Of a stretch of 64,000 nt of DNA, positions 1 through 11,431 are shown piece after piece. The position numbers were made by a program, and so were the translations under genes. The notes under the pieces are model-generated. The model was not told the origin of the DNA, searched no databases, and saw only the letters and a list, made by a program, of their open reading frames with translations. Origin of the DNA: Mansonella perstans. Its lineage: Eukaryota; Nematoda; Chromadorea; Rhabditida; Onchocercidae. How positions within the stretch are numbered: the first letter of the stretch is position 1; the number at the start of each line of letters is the position of its first letter. The DNA lies in the NCBI GenBank assembly GCA_037074765.1, contig JBAMDO010000030.1:1-64000 (forward strand), in the 5' to 3' direction.

Positions 1-87
1 ATTATGAATAAAATGAATATCTTTCGATAGACAATAGCACAAGTGTCAATTAATTTTAAATATTAACCATAAAAACGGTAAAAAAAA

Positions 88-911
88 TTGTTTCAAAAGT
101 TTAATTTTTATTCCAAGGAACAAACTGCAACTACAGTAAGGCAACGTGAACAAATTAATGTGTCAAAGGAAAAACGAGCAGCAAAAACAATTGCTGTTAT
201 TATTTTTGTATTTTCATTTTGTTGGCTTCCATTCTTTTCCACCTATGTTATATTGCCATTTTGTAATTCATGCTATATTCATCCAAAGGTTAGCTTACTT
301 TCACTTTCAATTTAAAATTTAAAAAAAAGTTGATAATAGTTCATATTTAGTATCTAACATACACATAAGTAAGATGTTAATTATGGAATAATTAAAATTT
401 GATTTGTCATTTTCTTTTTTTCAGTTCGTGGAAAATAACAATAACAATATATTTTATCAATTCTTAAAGCTTTCAAAGATTATTTAACACAAGAACAAGA
501 AAAGGAAATTAAGCTTAATTAATTTTGGAAAGTTATTTAGTAAAAATTGTTTCGGTTGTATTGTGAACTTTGTTTTTTTTTAGAATTTCGTTCATACACT
601 TATTACCAGATTTCATTTTTTGGATTTTTTTTTGATTTTTTTGCTCATTTATTTGATCACTTTAAAGCTTTTGCAATGAAATATCATAAATCATATTATG
701 TGGAAAAGTTTTTTCATTTTTAAATTTAAGAAATAAAAATTAAACTCAATTGCAGATCATGCATGCATTTGTTTGGCTTGGTTATATTAACTCAACGCTC
801 AATCCATTTCTCTATAGTATATTAAATTTGGAATTTCGGCGAGCCTTTAAAAAACTTTTATGTACAAAATTGGCTTATTTCAATCGTAGAATGAGGGCAC
901 GTCAAAAATAA
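88..911 (+). CDS. Biogenic-amine type GPCR (rhodopsin family), last two exons
   Basis: Only the C-terminal part lies in the window. Exon about 100-288 (phase 0 end) encodes the end of intracellular loop 3 (KEKRAAKT) and TM6 with the amine-receptor signature FCWLPFF. Exon 756-911 encodes TM7 with [13 protein letters not shown] (the NPxxY site), the FRRAFKK start of helix 8, a Cys that could be palmitoylated, and a short basic tail ending in a stop at 909-911. The joined protein reads continuously across the intron 289-755 (GT...TTGCAG). In this family the receptor binds monoamines (dopamine, tyramine, octopamine or serotonin) and signals through G proteins at the plasma membrane. The ligand cannot be told from this fragment because TM3 and TM5 lie outside the window. 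The 5' limit of the first exon is uncertain: an in-frame stop lies at 79-81, and the acceptor may be near 99 or 117. Confidence 0.85.
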
Positions 912-3029
912 ACAGTAAAGATTATTCTATTGTAACAATTCATGCAATGAATAAATAATATATCACTTCGTATCGTTTCTTTTGGTGTCCGTGTCACTTA
1001 ATTTACTTGTAAATTGCCTTAATAAGTATAGTTATTTCTGGAAAAATTGCAAAACTTTATTTTAAAATTCTTACTGCTTAACCTTAGCGAAGTTGCTTTA
1101 AGTATAACTGGTAATAGTTTATCGTCATTTTTTAAAAATTTATAGTATGAATAAAATAAGTAAAAAACAAATTCAATAAAAAAAATATAACAATTTTAAG
1201 TGTTTTGAGATTTTCTAATTTGTTTTTTACAATAGGGGATAGCAATACTTTCAATAAAACTTAAGCAGAAATAAGTGTTAAGATGCAAATTTAGATAATA
1301 ATAAATGTAAATTTAAAACTAAGCAAAGTAAATTTATGTAAAATATTTACATTCAGCGATGATTTTAATTCTAAATTTTAATTTGGAAAAAAGTTTAAAT
1401 GAGGTAAAATGAAAATTTCCCGTTTAGTCTGTTGAGTTTGATTAGTTATCATTTAAAGATATGAAAATTACATTGATTACATCATTAATGGACCGAATCA
1501 AAAATGCAAAACATAAATTAAAGTGTTAAAATGCAAAAAGTTTAGTACATGACTTTCTGCGTTATTCTGTAAATACACAGAAATATATTTAAAATTAAAG
1601 TAACAATTTTGACAAAAAAAGAACTGAATTTAACTTCATTTTATGTTAACTCACTTAAATTTTTAAGCGCACATTAATTTGAATTAATAATATTTAAGAA
1701 AATTTTTCCCACAAATTAAACATTGTAGTTGGTACACATCGATACTTAAATTTTCAAACAATTATTTAAAATTACCAGGGGTTACCAGAAGAGAAAGCAG
1801 AAAATTATGAATGTTACATTTACGGAATATGTTAAGAGAAATTAATAAATCATTTCTTCGCATTTTCTTGATTAAAACTTCAAAGTTCTCGAAATTTTAT
1901 AAAATACGACGAAAAGTAACAACAAACATCATTGCTTTTCCACTTTAATATTGATGTGAAAATTAATGTTATTTCGATACTTTATTCAAATATTGTAATA
2001 AGTTAATTGAAATAATGAAAAACAGTAAAATGATATAAAATGGAGAAAATATGTATATATTATTGTCAAGTAATGCCTAATTAACTGTCCCCAAAATTAG
2101 TCACTATTCAACAAATTACATCATACCTAGTCATATGAAATTCGAGCTTGATTGACTTTTTAAAAAAACTAAAATTCTACAATATTTTTTTTTTCAATTT
2201 GCTTCACGGCATGCCCATTTATTTTTTTAAATTGCAGTATTATACCATACGATCATTGCGAATTTGTTGATAAATATCAAATTTAATAAATTTTTATCAT
2301 TGTGATTACGTAATCGTGGATTAATGACGCTTTGTCAACAAAATAAGAAATACGACTATTAAATTTAAAACTCAATTAGAAATATAAAAATTCACACAGA
2401 AAATAAGAAATCTTTTGAAATAATAACAAGTGAACAATATAAAGCAAATATATTTCACTTATTATAAGTAAGTAATTATTGATCTAATCAGTGAAACAAT
2501 TGAAAAAGTGAAAGTGTAAAAAATAACAATATTTGATCTTTTTCTTGACTATGACAATCAATAATAATTAAAATGACAGAAAAAAGAAAAATATAAAAGC
2601 TTCTCAACGAATAACCCATGCATTTATTTTTACCATTCCGGATAAAAGACTGAAAAAAAGTGAAAGATTAGGGAAGACTGAAATGATGGAGTAAACGTTA
2701 AGAATGGAATAGGAGACCGCAAAATTGAAATTTTAGTAAGCCAATCGACAAGATTGTCATCGGATGTCATTTTTTTTCTCTTTTTATTTTCTAATTAAAT
2801 TTGATCATAAATTATCTGTGAAATGAAGATATCACAGACAAGTAACTATTGTATAAGCTATCGTATAAGTTTATAACAAATTTGTAAGGAAAAAAAAGGA
2901 ACAATGAGTAAATTTGTTCAAAATTCACGCATCATTATTGTTATTGTTAAAGAACATGAGTGTGAAAACAGCGGACTTTAATTTTTACAAGATTACTGGA
3001 TAAAAAGTACAAATATCTGGATTATGATG

Positions 3030-4090
3030 TGGTTCAGTTTTGGCTTCATGGGCTTATTTCAAAATTATTTCAGTGGGTTTGGCGCATCATTGTGCAGTTT
3101 AATGGAATTTAGTTTTGAAGATTGTACAGTTTAAGCAGTCAACTCCAGATCATATAGTTTTAAAGATATAGTTTAGTTCAAAACTTCATAAAGTTCAAGA
3201 TGATATACTATTAAAAGATTTGGTTTAAGATGATATAAATCAACGCGTTTTGTTTAAATTGGCATGACTTAATGAGCTTCATTCAAATAATTCAAGACTG
3301 TATTGCTGAAAATGGTTGGTTCGAGAGACGATATAGTTCAATAAAATTTTACTTAAGATGACATAGTGAGAAACACATAGTTCAAGACGATGTAATCCAG
3401 TGGGTTTAGTTCAATTAATTTAAGATTGCATTCTTTAAAATAATTACATTAAATTTATTTTAAGATGAGGTAGTCTGAAGGGCTTAGTTTAAGATAGTGT
3501 AGTTCAACGGATTTAGTCAAAGAGTCAAGATTCAACAGGGTTTAGTTCAATAGTTAACACGTTCATTTCAAAATGGCATGGTTTAATGGATTTAGTTCAA
3601 TGGTTAATACGTTAATTTCAAAATGGGACAGTTTAATGGGTTTAGTTCAGAACTGCATGATTGAAATGCTTGGTTTAAAATGACATAATTCAATCAATTA
3701 GTTTAATACTACATATTATTGAGAGTCGCGTTTAAAATGATACAGTTGCGCGGATTTAAATTAAAACGGCTTCAGTTAATTTTTTAATTTAAAAATAGTT
3801 CAGTTAGTGGTAATTCAAGATAGCATAGATTAATAGAATTTTAATCAAGAATGGCACAGTTCAGAGGGCTTTTCTGCTTTAAAAGATATAGCTCATTAGG
3901 TTAAGTTCAAAATGATGTAGTTTAAAGGACTTCACAATGGTACAGTTCATGGATCGAATTCAAAATGATACACTTCAACAGGGTTAAATTCATGATTGCA
4001 CTATTTTACAGGATCTAACCATCTAGAGTACAAGTCAATAGGATCTAGCTCAAGATGCATATATATTCAAAGGGCATATTTAAAAAGGGT
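3030..4090. repeat. Degenerate minisatellite, core TTTAGTTCAAAATGGCAT-like
   Basis: About 1 kb is built from strongly diverged units of roughly 30-40 bp. They recur as variants of TTTAGTTCAA, followed by AATGGCATAGTT and AATGGG. No reading frame stays open. It looks like an old, decayed satellite array. Confidence 0.7.
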
Positions 4091-4159
4091 ATGGGACAGA
4101 AAGTTTTCATATAGGTGAACCTGAATGATATAGAGTGTGTGTATATGTGACAGTACGAA

Positions 4160-4680
4160 TTTAATGGAAGTATGGCAGATGGTTAAAGAGACAGCAGGGA
4201 AGGAGAGAGAAAGTGCTTTGGCAAAAAACACTGAGGGAATGACAAAAGAGTAACGAAAAGAACGATGTTATAATGATGTTCAAGACAAAGACATTGATGT
4301 CAACGAGAAATAATACAATTGACATGTAAGAATTGTGGTGGTAGAGAAGAGAGGAGAAGAGAGTGATAGAGATTGATGAAATTTGAAGATATTTTGTGGT
4401 AGAGATTGATGGGACTGAAAATACTTTGAATATTTCAGAGGGGCCATGTGAAATTAAGATTTTGTAAAAGCAGTACAGTATTATAGAAAAGTTGTACATA
4501 TCAGTGAATGATATTGATTTACCCTGGTATAGCGAGAAATAGAAATATGGCAGATGGTTAAAGAGACGACAGAAAAGGAGAGGAAAAGTAAGACACAGAG
4601 AGAGTGACAAAAAGAAGTAAGAAACATTGTAAAGATGTTCACAAGACAAAGAGACATTGGTGTGGATGAGAAATTAAAAC
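4160..4680. repeat. Diverged tandem duplication, purine-rich
   Basis: Blocks near 4160-4330 and 4545-4680 share ATGGCAGATGGTTAAAGAGA, then matching stretches including GATGTTCA(CA)AGACAAAG and GAGAAATTA/AATAATA. They form a direct repeat about 385 bp apart. The purine strand gives a long but compositionally biased open frame on the minus strand, which I do not regard as a gene. Confidence 0.65.
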
Positions 4681-5477
4681 TGTAATTAAGCTATTTATTT
4701 AATATAATTGAAACTATAGTTAAACTAATTATAATTAAGTTTTAATTCATTATAGACGACATCGTCGAACAAAGGAAGAAAATTTGAATTGTTATAATTT
4801 ATTCAAGCATAAAAGTTTTAAAAAAAAGAAATTGAAATTGGTTTTCTGAAAATTTTGATTTTCCATTCTTCCATAATTCCTTTCAGTTGTAATTCAGATA
4901 TAGATTTTGTAGAAATTTTTTATAGCAATTTTATTTTGATTGTTTGCATTGCATGTTTTAATGCCATAATTTGAATATAATTAAGCCAAATGAGCTCATT
5001 TAGAAATAGTTAAAACAAACTTAAGGAAGTCTAATGTTAACAATTTTACCTTTAGTTTTTTTTGAAAAAAAAAATTTAAACCTTCATTAAAAGCAACTAA
5101 AAGCAAATCCTTTCAGTTTAGCGATATTTCTAAATGCAAGTTTTCACAAACAAGCAAATTTTAAATTGGCTTATGCTATTTATAGAATAGGAAATTTAAG
5201 CGCATTTTAAAATTAACCTAAATTTAAATTTGGCCATTTTTGAAATGAAAACTTTATGTTATAGATGGAGAACTGTAGATGTGTACACACAATTGTTGCC
5301 ATCATTTTTCATCTCTCGCTAGGTATCTCCACTCGACCTTTTGACCTTTCCTAATAATAATGTTGTCTTTAGAATGATTATGTTAATTTTTCTATCAGAT
5401 CTCTCTACATTTTATCATCCATCAAAGATGAAATAACTGATGTGATAACGTACCAGTCAAATTAGCAGTAATAACTG

Positions 5478-5590
5478 GATGTTGAAATTTAAATTTGATT
5501 TAATGAATGGAAATTTAAATTTGATTCAATCAATGTAAATTCAAATCTGATTCAATGAATGGAAATTCAAATTTGATTCAATGAACGGAA
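5478..5590. repeat. Short tandem repeat, AATGGAAATTCAAATTTGAT type
   Basis: Four diverged units of about 27-31 bp each contain AAATTTAAATTTGATT or a close variant followed by CAATGAATGG. Confidence 0.65.
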
Positions 5591-5728
5591 GAAATGATTT
5601 AGACGGAAATAATTAATGAATTGTAAATATGTTCACAGGTTTTAGCGCATATTTAATTTAGTTTTGTCATTTTCTCTCTTCCTCTCTCTGCTTCGCTCTC
5701 TCGCTCGTTCTCTCTCTCCCTCTTTCAG

Positions 5729-5922
5729 TCGACCTCTTTCTAATTAGTTTGGGAGCTTATTTCAGCTCACTGAACTGAAATCTGCAAGTTGTAGAAGCTA
5801 ATGGGTGTAAGGAAGATGGAAAGAAAGAAAGTGAAGAAGAAAAGGGAAAAGGATGAGAGTGAAAGATAAGCACTGATCAATGGAAATAATTATTGATCAG
5901 TGGTTCCAATAGTATGTAAGTT
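5729..5922 (+). promoter_or_regulatory. Putative 5' leader / trans-splice acceptor of the SMYD gene
   Basis: A long pyrimidine tract ends in CCCTCTTTCAG at 5728, a strong acceptor with no obvious upstream donor in a coding exon. That is what a nematode spliced-leader acceptor looks like. A near copy (CT-rich tract then CAGTCGACCTC) recurs at about 6295-6350 inside intron 1. The role is inferred. Confidence 0.3.
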
Positions 5923-8900
5923 ATGATGAAGAAGTTTCGTGGTCATTCTAAACCTGGTCATCGATCTCATCGTCCACCAAACACTAATGGCAATGACACA
6001 TCCATTCAGGTATTTTTGATTGAATGACCTATCCATTCAGGTATTTTTGATTGAACGACCCATCCATTCAAGTATTTTTGATTGAATGACCCATCCATCT
6101 AGGTATTTTTGATTGAATGACCCATCCATTCAGGTATTTTTGATTGAATGACCCATCCATCTAGGTATTTTTGATTGAATGATACATCCATCCAGGTATC
6201 TTTGAAATAATTCCCAAATCTGCTGTTTTGAAGTTTATTCCATCAAATCTCTTCATACATATGAAATGTTGTTTTCAAAATTGAATGTATCGGTTTCTCT
6301 GTCTCTCGCTTTCTCTCTTTTTTTCTCTCTCTCTCAGTCGACCTCCATGGAAGGTGATGGTCATCATTTTTCTTCGCGAAATATTGAAATGTATCGGAAT
6401 GGAAAATAATGGTCATTTTTCCTCATAGTAGTTATTTTTCCTCATAATGGTTACTTTTCCTCATAATGGTCATCATTTTTCCTCACCAAATATTTTTTTA
6501 TTTTCATCATTATTGGAATAGATGGTTATTTGTTCTTTGACTTAGAAACTGAATGGTTTTAAATTAGAAATAGGAACTTGTTCAGAGGTATTCTAATTAA
6601 TAATTCTAGAATGAATCAGCGAAATATGATGGTGTGGCAGAAAGGACTGGAAAGAACTCTGTTGAATTGAATATAAAGGTGATTATTGTTCTCTGACCTA
6701 GAAATTGAATTGTTTTAAATTGGACTTCTTCAGATATTCTAATTAATTAATTCTAGAATGAATCAACGAAATATGATGGTGCGGCGAAAACAACTGGAAA
6801 GAGCTCTGTTGAACTGGATATAAAACACGAAATTGAAAGTGATGATAACTCATCGAACATTGACTTCTATCCATTTGCTTATTCTCTTCATGATGACCAG
6901 TTAGCCAGTAGATGCTGGTATTGCCTTGCAAAGGTCGATACACTTCGGTAATCATTTCGTTTTTTATTCCACACTTTTTTTATAGTCTCTAGATGGTTTC
7001 TTTTGATCAGTGGAAAATATGGAAACACCCATTCATAAAGATATTCAATAAATTTTACTTTTAGGTAAGTTTTACCTTTAGCTTTAGGATAAATTTTGCC
7101 TTTATGTAAATACCAATTCATAAAGATATTCAATAAATTTTATCTTTAATTGGCAGTTACAGATCTGACTAATTACAGATCTCACTGATTCATTGATAAT
7201 GTTGATAATTTCCTTGTAGGCGTTGTCATGCATGTCATAAAGGGATGTTTTGCAATCGGATGTGTCAAACTTTAGGATGGAAGGATCATCGATCGGAGTG
7301 CAAAGCTTTGAAATCGCACAGTATTGTAGTGCCCAATATTGAAGTGCGTTTGTTGGGCAGGATTGTTACCCGTTATAAGGTTTGGATCATATCAGGATAT
7401 ATATCCGAGATTAAAAAATTGATAGGAGAAAACAGGGCAATGGAATTTTTCGAATTAATAAATAATAAAAATTTACAATTCAGCACTTTTCTGCTAAATA
7501 TGATTGACAGTGTGTTTTTTAGGCAATTAAACTGGGAAAAGACAAGGACGACAACAATTTTTACAGGGATCGTACATCCAAGCGATCTATTATGGATATT
7601 TGGTCTCATACAGATCTTATTAAACAGGATTCTGCTGCTATGAGAAAATTTGATGGTCTAAATTTATTGGTGTTGGTAGTAGAATAGAGAGAAAAGGATA
7701 AGATTCTTGAAATTTTTTGGATTTCGCTTTCCCAGATGCAGAGCTTTTGATCGGATAGTTCATTCATTTTTACCTGTTAAATTCCAAACATTTGTGTTTG
7801 TTCTGAGGAAAAGTGACAGTTGACATTCGTTGATCTTTTATTTTTAACTTTAGTTCTACACTTTTCTGGATAAGAGATATGAAAGCAATCCGAGGATGGA
7901 AAAGGTAAAAATGCAGCGGTAAATGCATCGGTGAAAGCATCGGAATTAGCATATTTTAATAGATTTGCAGGGATTTATTCAGATCTTCTCAAGTTCTATG
8001 GATTTAAAGCAATGGTGGGTAAAGCGGAAGTGTTCGAACTACACTGTCGCAACTATATCAATCGCCATGCGATCAGTGACTGTGATTACATTCAGGTAAT
8101 TTATCATCATGTAAAAGAACGGTTGCTAATAAATTAGTCAGTCAACGTGTCCTGTCTTTTTTCAAGCCTGGAAATCTGAGCCAAGGTAATTTATCATCAT
8201 GTAAAAGAACGGTTGCTAATAAATTAGTCAGTCAACGTGTCCTGTCTTTTTTTTTCAAGCCTGGAAATCTGCCAAGGACACATGACTAAAGGCAAGACTG
8301 TTATATGGGCCTTGCCGAAAGCCCGAAGCGTTCTAATTGAAAAACCATTCGTTTTATTCTACTATCCATACACATTGTTAATATTATAAACGCGCATAGC
8401 TTCGTCTGATCAGCTTATGGGAATTTCCGATTTACTTCCAGCTGCTTCGTATTGTAACTTACCCATACCTATGACCTGCCTTTGCTGAATTGCTATATGA
8501 TATATCCTAACTGGAAAACCTTATGGAAACATATAAGTTTTATTAGGATTCGGTGAATTGGGATTCGAAATGTCCTTCTTATAAAGTATTTTCCGTACAT
8601 TGAAAAAATTTTCAGGAAATCGGGAAAGGTTTGTATTTAGACTTATGTGCCTATAATCATAGTTGCCGTCCAAATACAATATATACTTACAATGGTTTTG
8701 TTGCTACATTAAGAGCCTTAACTGCCAACGTCGATTTACGAAATCTCAGTTTCACTCATTACTCTTACATCGATTTAATCAAGTATTGTCTTTTTGTTTT
8801 AAGCTGTTTAACTGAGGGAATGAATTTATTTTGCAGGGGTAATAATATCAAAAGACAGAATTTGTTATTTTGTATAATTTTGGCAGTTTTTTAACTTTGC

Positions 8901-11076
8901 TTTTACTTTTTCAGTTTCATTGTCTTTGAAATGATTTGTTTGTTTAAATTATCATTGCAGCACAACGCAACAAAGACGTAAATTGTTGAAGGATACGTGG
9001 TACTTTGAATGTCATTGCATACGTTGTGACGATCCGGATGATGCTCTCCTGTCATCCATTTTATGTCCAAATTGTCCGGTAAATTGGTTTTTCATTCCGA
9101 CTTTTCCTTTTACTGTAACCTGTTTAGCGTGAACATAATAATTTATAGTCTTTCAGTGAAAATATTCCCACGTAAAAAATGAATTTTCTTATTTGAAATT
9201 TATTTCACTTTACCCAGGATTAATGTAAACTAGTAATGCATCATCTGTAGTCCATAACTCTTCTTCACGCCCACGCAGTCCAGTACATTTGCATCAAATC
9301 ATCGATTCTGAATCGTGAATCGCATGAATTATTATAATATGGCTGTACTAAATCCTGAATCGTATGCATGATGATATGAGAATTGTAGGTGGAGCGGGAG
9401 TATTTATGCATATTCGGCGATGTATCATATAAAGACAGGGAAAGTCAAATAATAATTTGCCCGAAATGCCATAACAAAGTATCTCCGGAGTATGTCATAG
9501 AAGCCGTAGCTGCTATGCGTTTTATTGATCAGATTATCGAAAACCATGAGATTGAGCAGGTTGGTTGGTTTCTTTGATTATTTGGAAAGATTTTTTTCAT
9601 TTAATTAATTATGGAAAAGAATTTTATGAAAATTGGCATTGGAAATTGATAAATATATTGTTTTAAATTAAATTTTTAGCTTAAAGGACTGAATTCTCTA
9701 TTCGTTATGCTCCAACGTTATTCTGTAGGACAATCATTTGTCATTTGAACTTTTCTTAAATTTTATTTTTTTCTCGTATTTCTGGTTCAATTTTAATTTT
9801 TTTTTTTGTAATCGTAGTGGATTGTATGAGATTTTTTGTTCCCTCGATATTAATTGTAAAATTTAATATTCGCAGCAGGGTGAGTGAGAACATCCTCAAT
9901 AGGGAAGCTATTACTGAAAATGACGGAGTTACCTACCCTACCCAGGTGAAACTATAACGACGGAATGACGAAATTATTAGTAAAAATGACGGGAAAACGA
10001 TGGGGTTACCTAAACAAGTCAAATAAATAATTCAAAAATGAGTTACCTACCACTGCGTTGTGAGATTTTCTGTTCCCGCGATATTTATTGTAAAATTTAG
10101 TATTCGCAGGGTGAGTGAGAACATTCTTAATAGGGGAGCTATAATGACGGAATGACGGAATTATTCGTGACGGAAAAATGACGGAGTTATCTACCCAAGT
10201 GAAATAAATAATTCAAAAATTGCAAACTTTATTTGATTTGTTTCATATTCCAGTTGATTTACTTTGTCCATGACATGTTTTTCATAGTGAGCGGCACAAG
10301 ATGTTATAACTTTTGTTTTTAGATGTCGCGGGAGCAAAGTGTTAGATTTTTGACGGATCTGAAGAAGCGTTTTAGCAGGTTATTATCGAAAGTAAATGTA
10401 TTCCTGTGCAAAATCATCCAAGTACGTTAATTTTTTTTAACGCACAAGTTCACTAAATTATCTCTTTCCTCTACAACGAGTTTGTTTATTAGTATGGCCT
10501 TGTCAAATAGAAAAATGGAATATTAGACTGGTGGAATTTAAAAATTAATGCAATTAATGATGTATTCGTTATTTCAATTTTATCTTCCAATTTTTTTTTT
10601 AAACGTTTGAAATCAGTTATTCCAAATTTAATGGCAGTTTTAGCTGCTAATCCCACTGATTGATATATCAGACTGTCAAATGTTATTGGATTTGCATTTG
10701 GAAGCAGAAGAATGCGTTCGTTTTTGTTTCCCCTACAATCATCCTGCTGTTGGCATGCATTATCGTAGTATTGCTACTTTCTATTTGAAGTAAATGATTT
10801 GAATTTTTTTCAAATTTTGACAATCTTCTATACTTTCTCTAATAAATGAAACAAAATTTGAAGCAGAATTTCAGATGTAAACAACCACATCGAGCATTGT
10901 ATTACTGTAAAAAGGCATATGAAATCGTGAGATTTACTTTGGGACCAAAACATTCAATGACAATGGAGACAGTTGCCCTATTAAATGATGCATCCCATGA
11001 GGTTCAAGAAGCAAAAAAATTGATGTTCGGTGAAAAGTTTGGCAGCAATTCACTTTTGGGTTTGATTTATAATTAA
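5923..11076 (+). CDS. SET and MYND domain protein (SMYD-type lysine methyltransferase family)
   Basis: The gene has twelve inferred exons: 5923-6009, 6610-6678, 6757-6947, 7220-7379, 7523-7655, 7971-8095, 8616-8782, 8961-9078, 9389-9559, 10323-10421, 10644-10789 and 10875-11076. All junction phases agree and give about 555 aa. SMYD proteins transfer methyl groups from S-adenosylmethionine to lysines. Visible features are a MYND zinc finger with the Cys pairs CWYC, CHAC and FCNRMC and a closing HRSEC; the SET core NHSCRPN and HYSYIDL; post-SET cysteines CHCIRC and CPNC; and the SMYD C-terminal helical part with HPAVGMHYR and GPKHSMT. The first two exons (start ATG 5923 or 5926) are the weakest part. 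The usual N-terminal G-x-G-L-x-A half-motif of the SET fold, which precedes MYND in most SMYDs, is not recognisable, so cofactor binding and activity are uncertain. Several of its introns carry local duplications, described separately. Confidence 0.85.
5990..6203 (+). repeat. 31-bp x7 tandem repeat containing the exon-1 5' splice site
   Basis: Seven units (first partial at 5990-6017, then 6018, 6049, 6080, 6111, 6142 and 6173) follow the form GATTGAATGACCCATCCATTC then AGGTATTTTT. The first unit is the end of SMYD exon 1, with CAG|GTATTT at 6009/6010. The others repeat CAG|GTATTT or TAG|GTATTT, and one has AAGTATTT. Use of any downstream copy would read GTA TTT TTG ATT GAA TGA, an immediate in-frame stop. 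Confidence 0.85.
6596..6840 (+). repeat. Tandemly duplicated exon of the SMYD gene
   Basis: Exon copy A (6610-6678) and the beginning of exon copy B (6757 on) share an upstream ATTCTAG acceptor and encode similar peptides (NESAKYDG... versus NESTKYDG...). Both are phase 0 at the shared start. Copy A ends with a donor AAG|GTGATT, whereas copy B runs on into the MYND exon. They could be spliced in series or as alternatives. Confidence 0.75.
8096..8275 (+). repeat. 90-bp tandem duplication at a 5' splice site
   Basis: Copies at 8096-8185 and 8186-8275 are almost identical, differing by extra T residues in a T run and a two-base change. Each begins with GTAATTTATC, the donor of SMYD exon 7971-8095, so the intron carries a second potential donor after CCAAG at 8185. 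Reading through the first copy reaches an in-frame stop. Confidence 0.85.
9824..10230 (+). repeat. Diverged tandem duplication inside a SMYD intron
   Basis: Two copies (about 9824-10045 and 10059-10230) share GTTCCC(T/G)CGATATT, TATTCGCAG, GGTGAGTGAGAACAT, AATGACGGA and AAGTGAAATAAATAATTC. Each contains CAG directly followed by GGTGAGT, an acceptor and a donor back to back. Confidence 0.75.
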
Positions 11077-11102
11077 TTGTTTGATCTATTTGATAACTTT
11101 AA

Positions 11103-11431
11103 TTATCGTCGATAGTCTGAGGGCTCGGTAAATTCAAAAAATACAGTGTGATATTCAGCAATATGAGCTCCATTTTGAACACTATTGTGTAGGAAACAGT
11201 AAACAGAATGCCATAAATAAAAGTCGGAGTGATTTTCAGTGGAAGTGTTTCCACGTCTTTCAGTTTCGGCCATATACGTATGCTTAGTTCCACACTGATC
11301 TACGGCACAGTTGGAATTATGGCATAAGAACGACTGGGATTTCAAGCTTTGCTAATGTTTTTGAAGAAAAAAACTTACGTTGGAACACAAAAGAAAAAAT
11401 GTTTCCATGAATTTCAGGAACCAACACAAAG
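11103..11431 (-). CDS. Possible small two-exon gene, unrecognised
   Basis: On the minus strand, 11103-11333 is open (77 codons with stop) with balanced, Cys-containing composition unlike the surrounding AT-rich DNA. It is preceded by CCCAG at 11334 and, after a 45-nt intron, by AAC|GTAAGT at the left edge of an upstream open stretch beginning at 11379. An in-frame ATG lies in that stretch, starting near 11410. Joined, it would give about 86 aa. Its stop is 26 bp from the SMYD stop, a tail-to-tail layout. I recognise no family. It may be a remnant or a chance reading frame. Confidence 0.25.

Larger units (their letters stand above)
912..5922. other. Intergenic, AT-rich, minisatellite-bearing
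   Basis: I see no supportable gene. The stretch holds a degenerate minisatellite (about 3030-4090), a purine-rich tandem duplication (4160-4680), a short repeat array (5478-5590) and a CT-rich tract (5675-5730). The CT tract ends in TTTCAG at 5728 and could be the trans-splice acceptor of the SMYD gene that starts at 5923. Confidence 0.6.

Noticed and set aside
4161..4649. Longest uninterrupted open frame in the window, 162 codons on the minus strand
   Set aside because: It is a by-product of a purine-rich tandem duplication; the peptide is Ser/Phe/Leu-biased, carries the same internal repeat, and has no domain or splice context.
6355..6415. Alternative SMYD first exon starting ATGGAAGGTGATGG after a second CT tract and CAGTCGACCTC
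   Set aside because: Its only donor leaves phase 1, which does not fit either downstream exon copy, and the frame stops after 20 codons.
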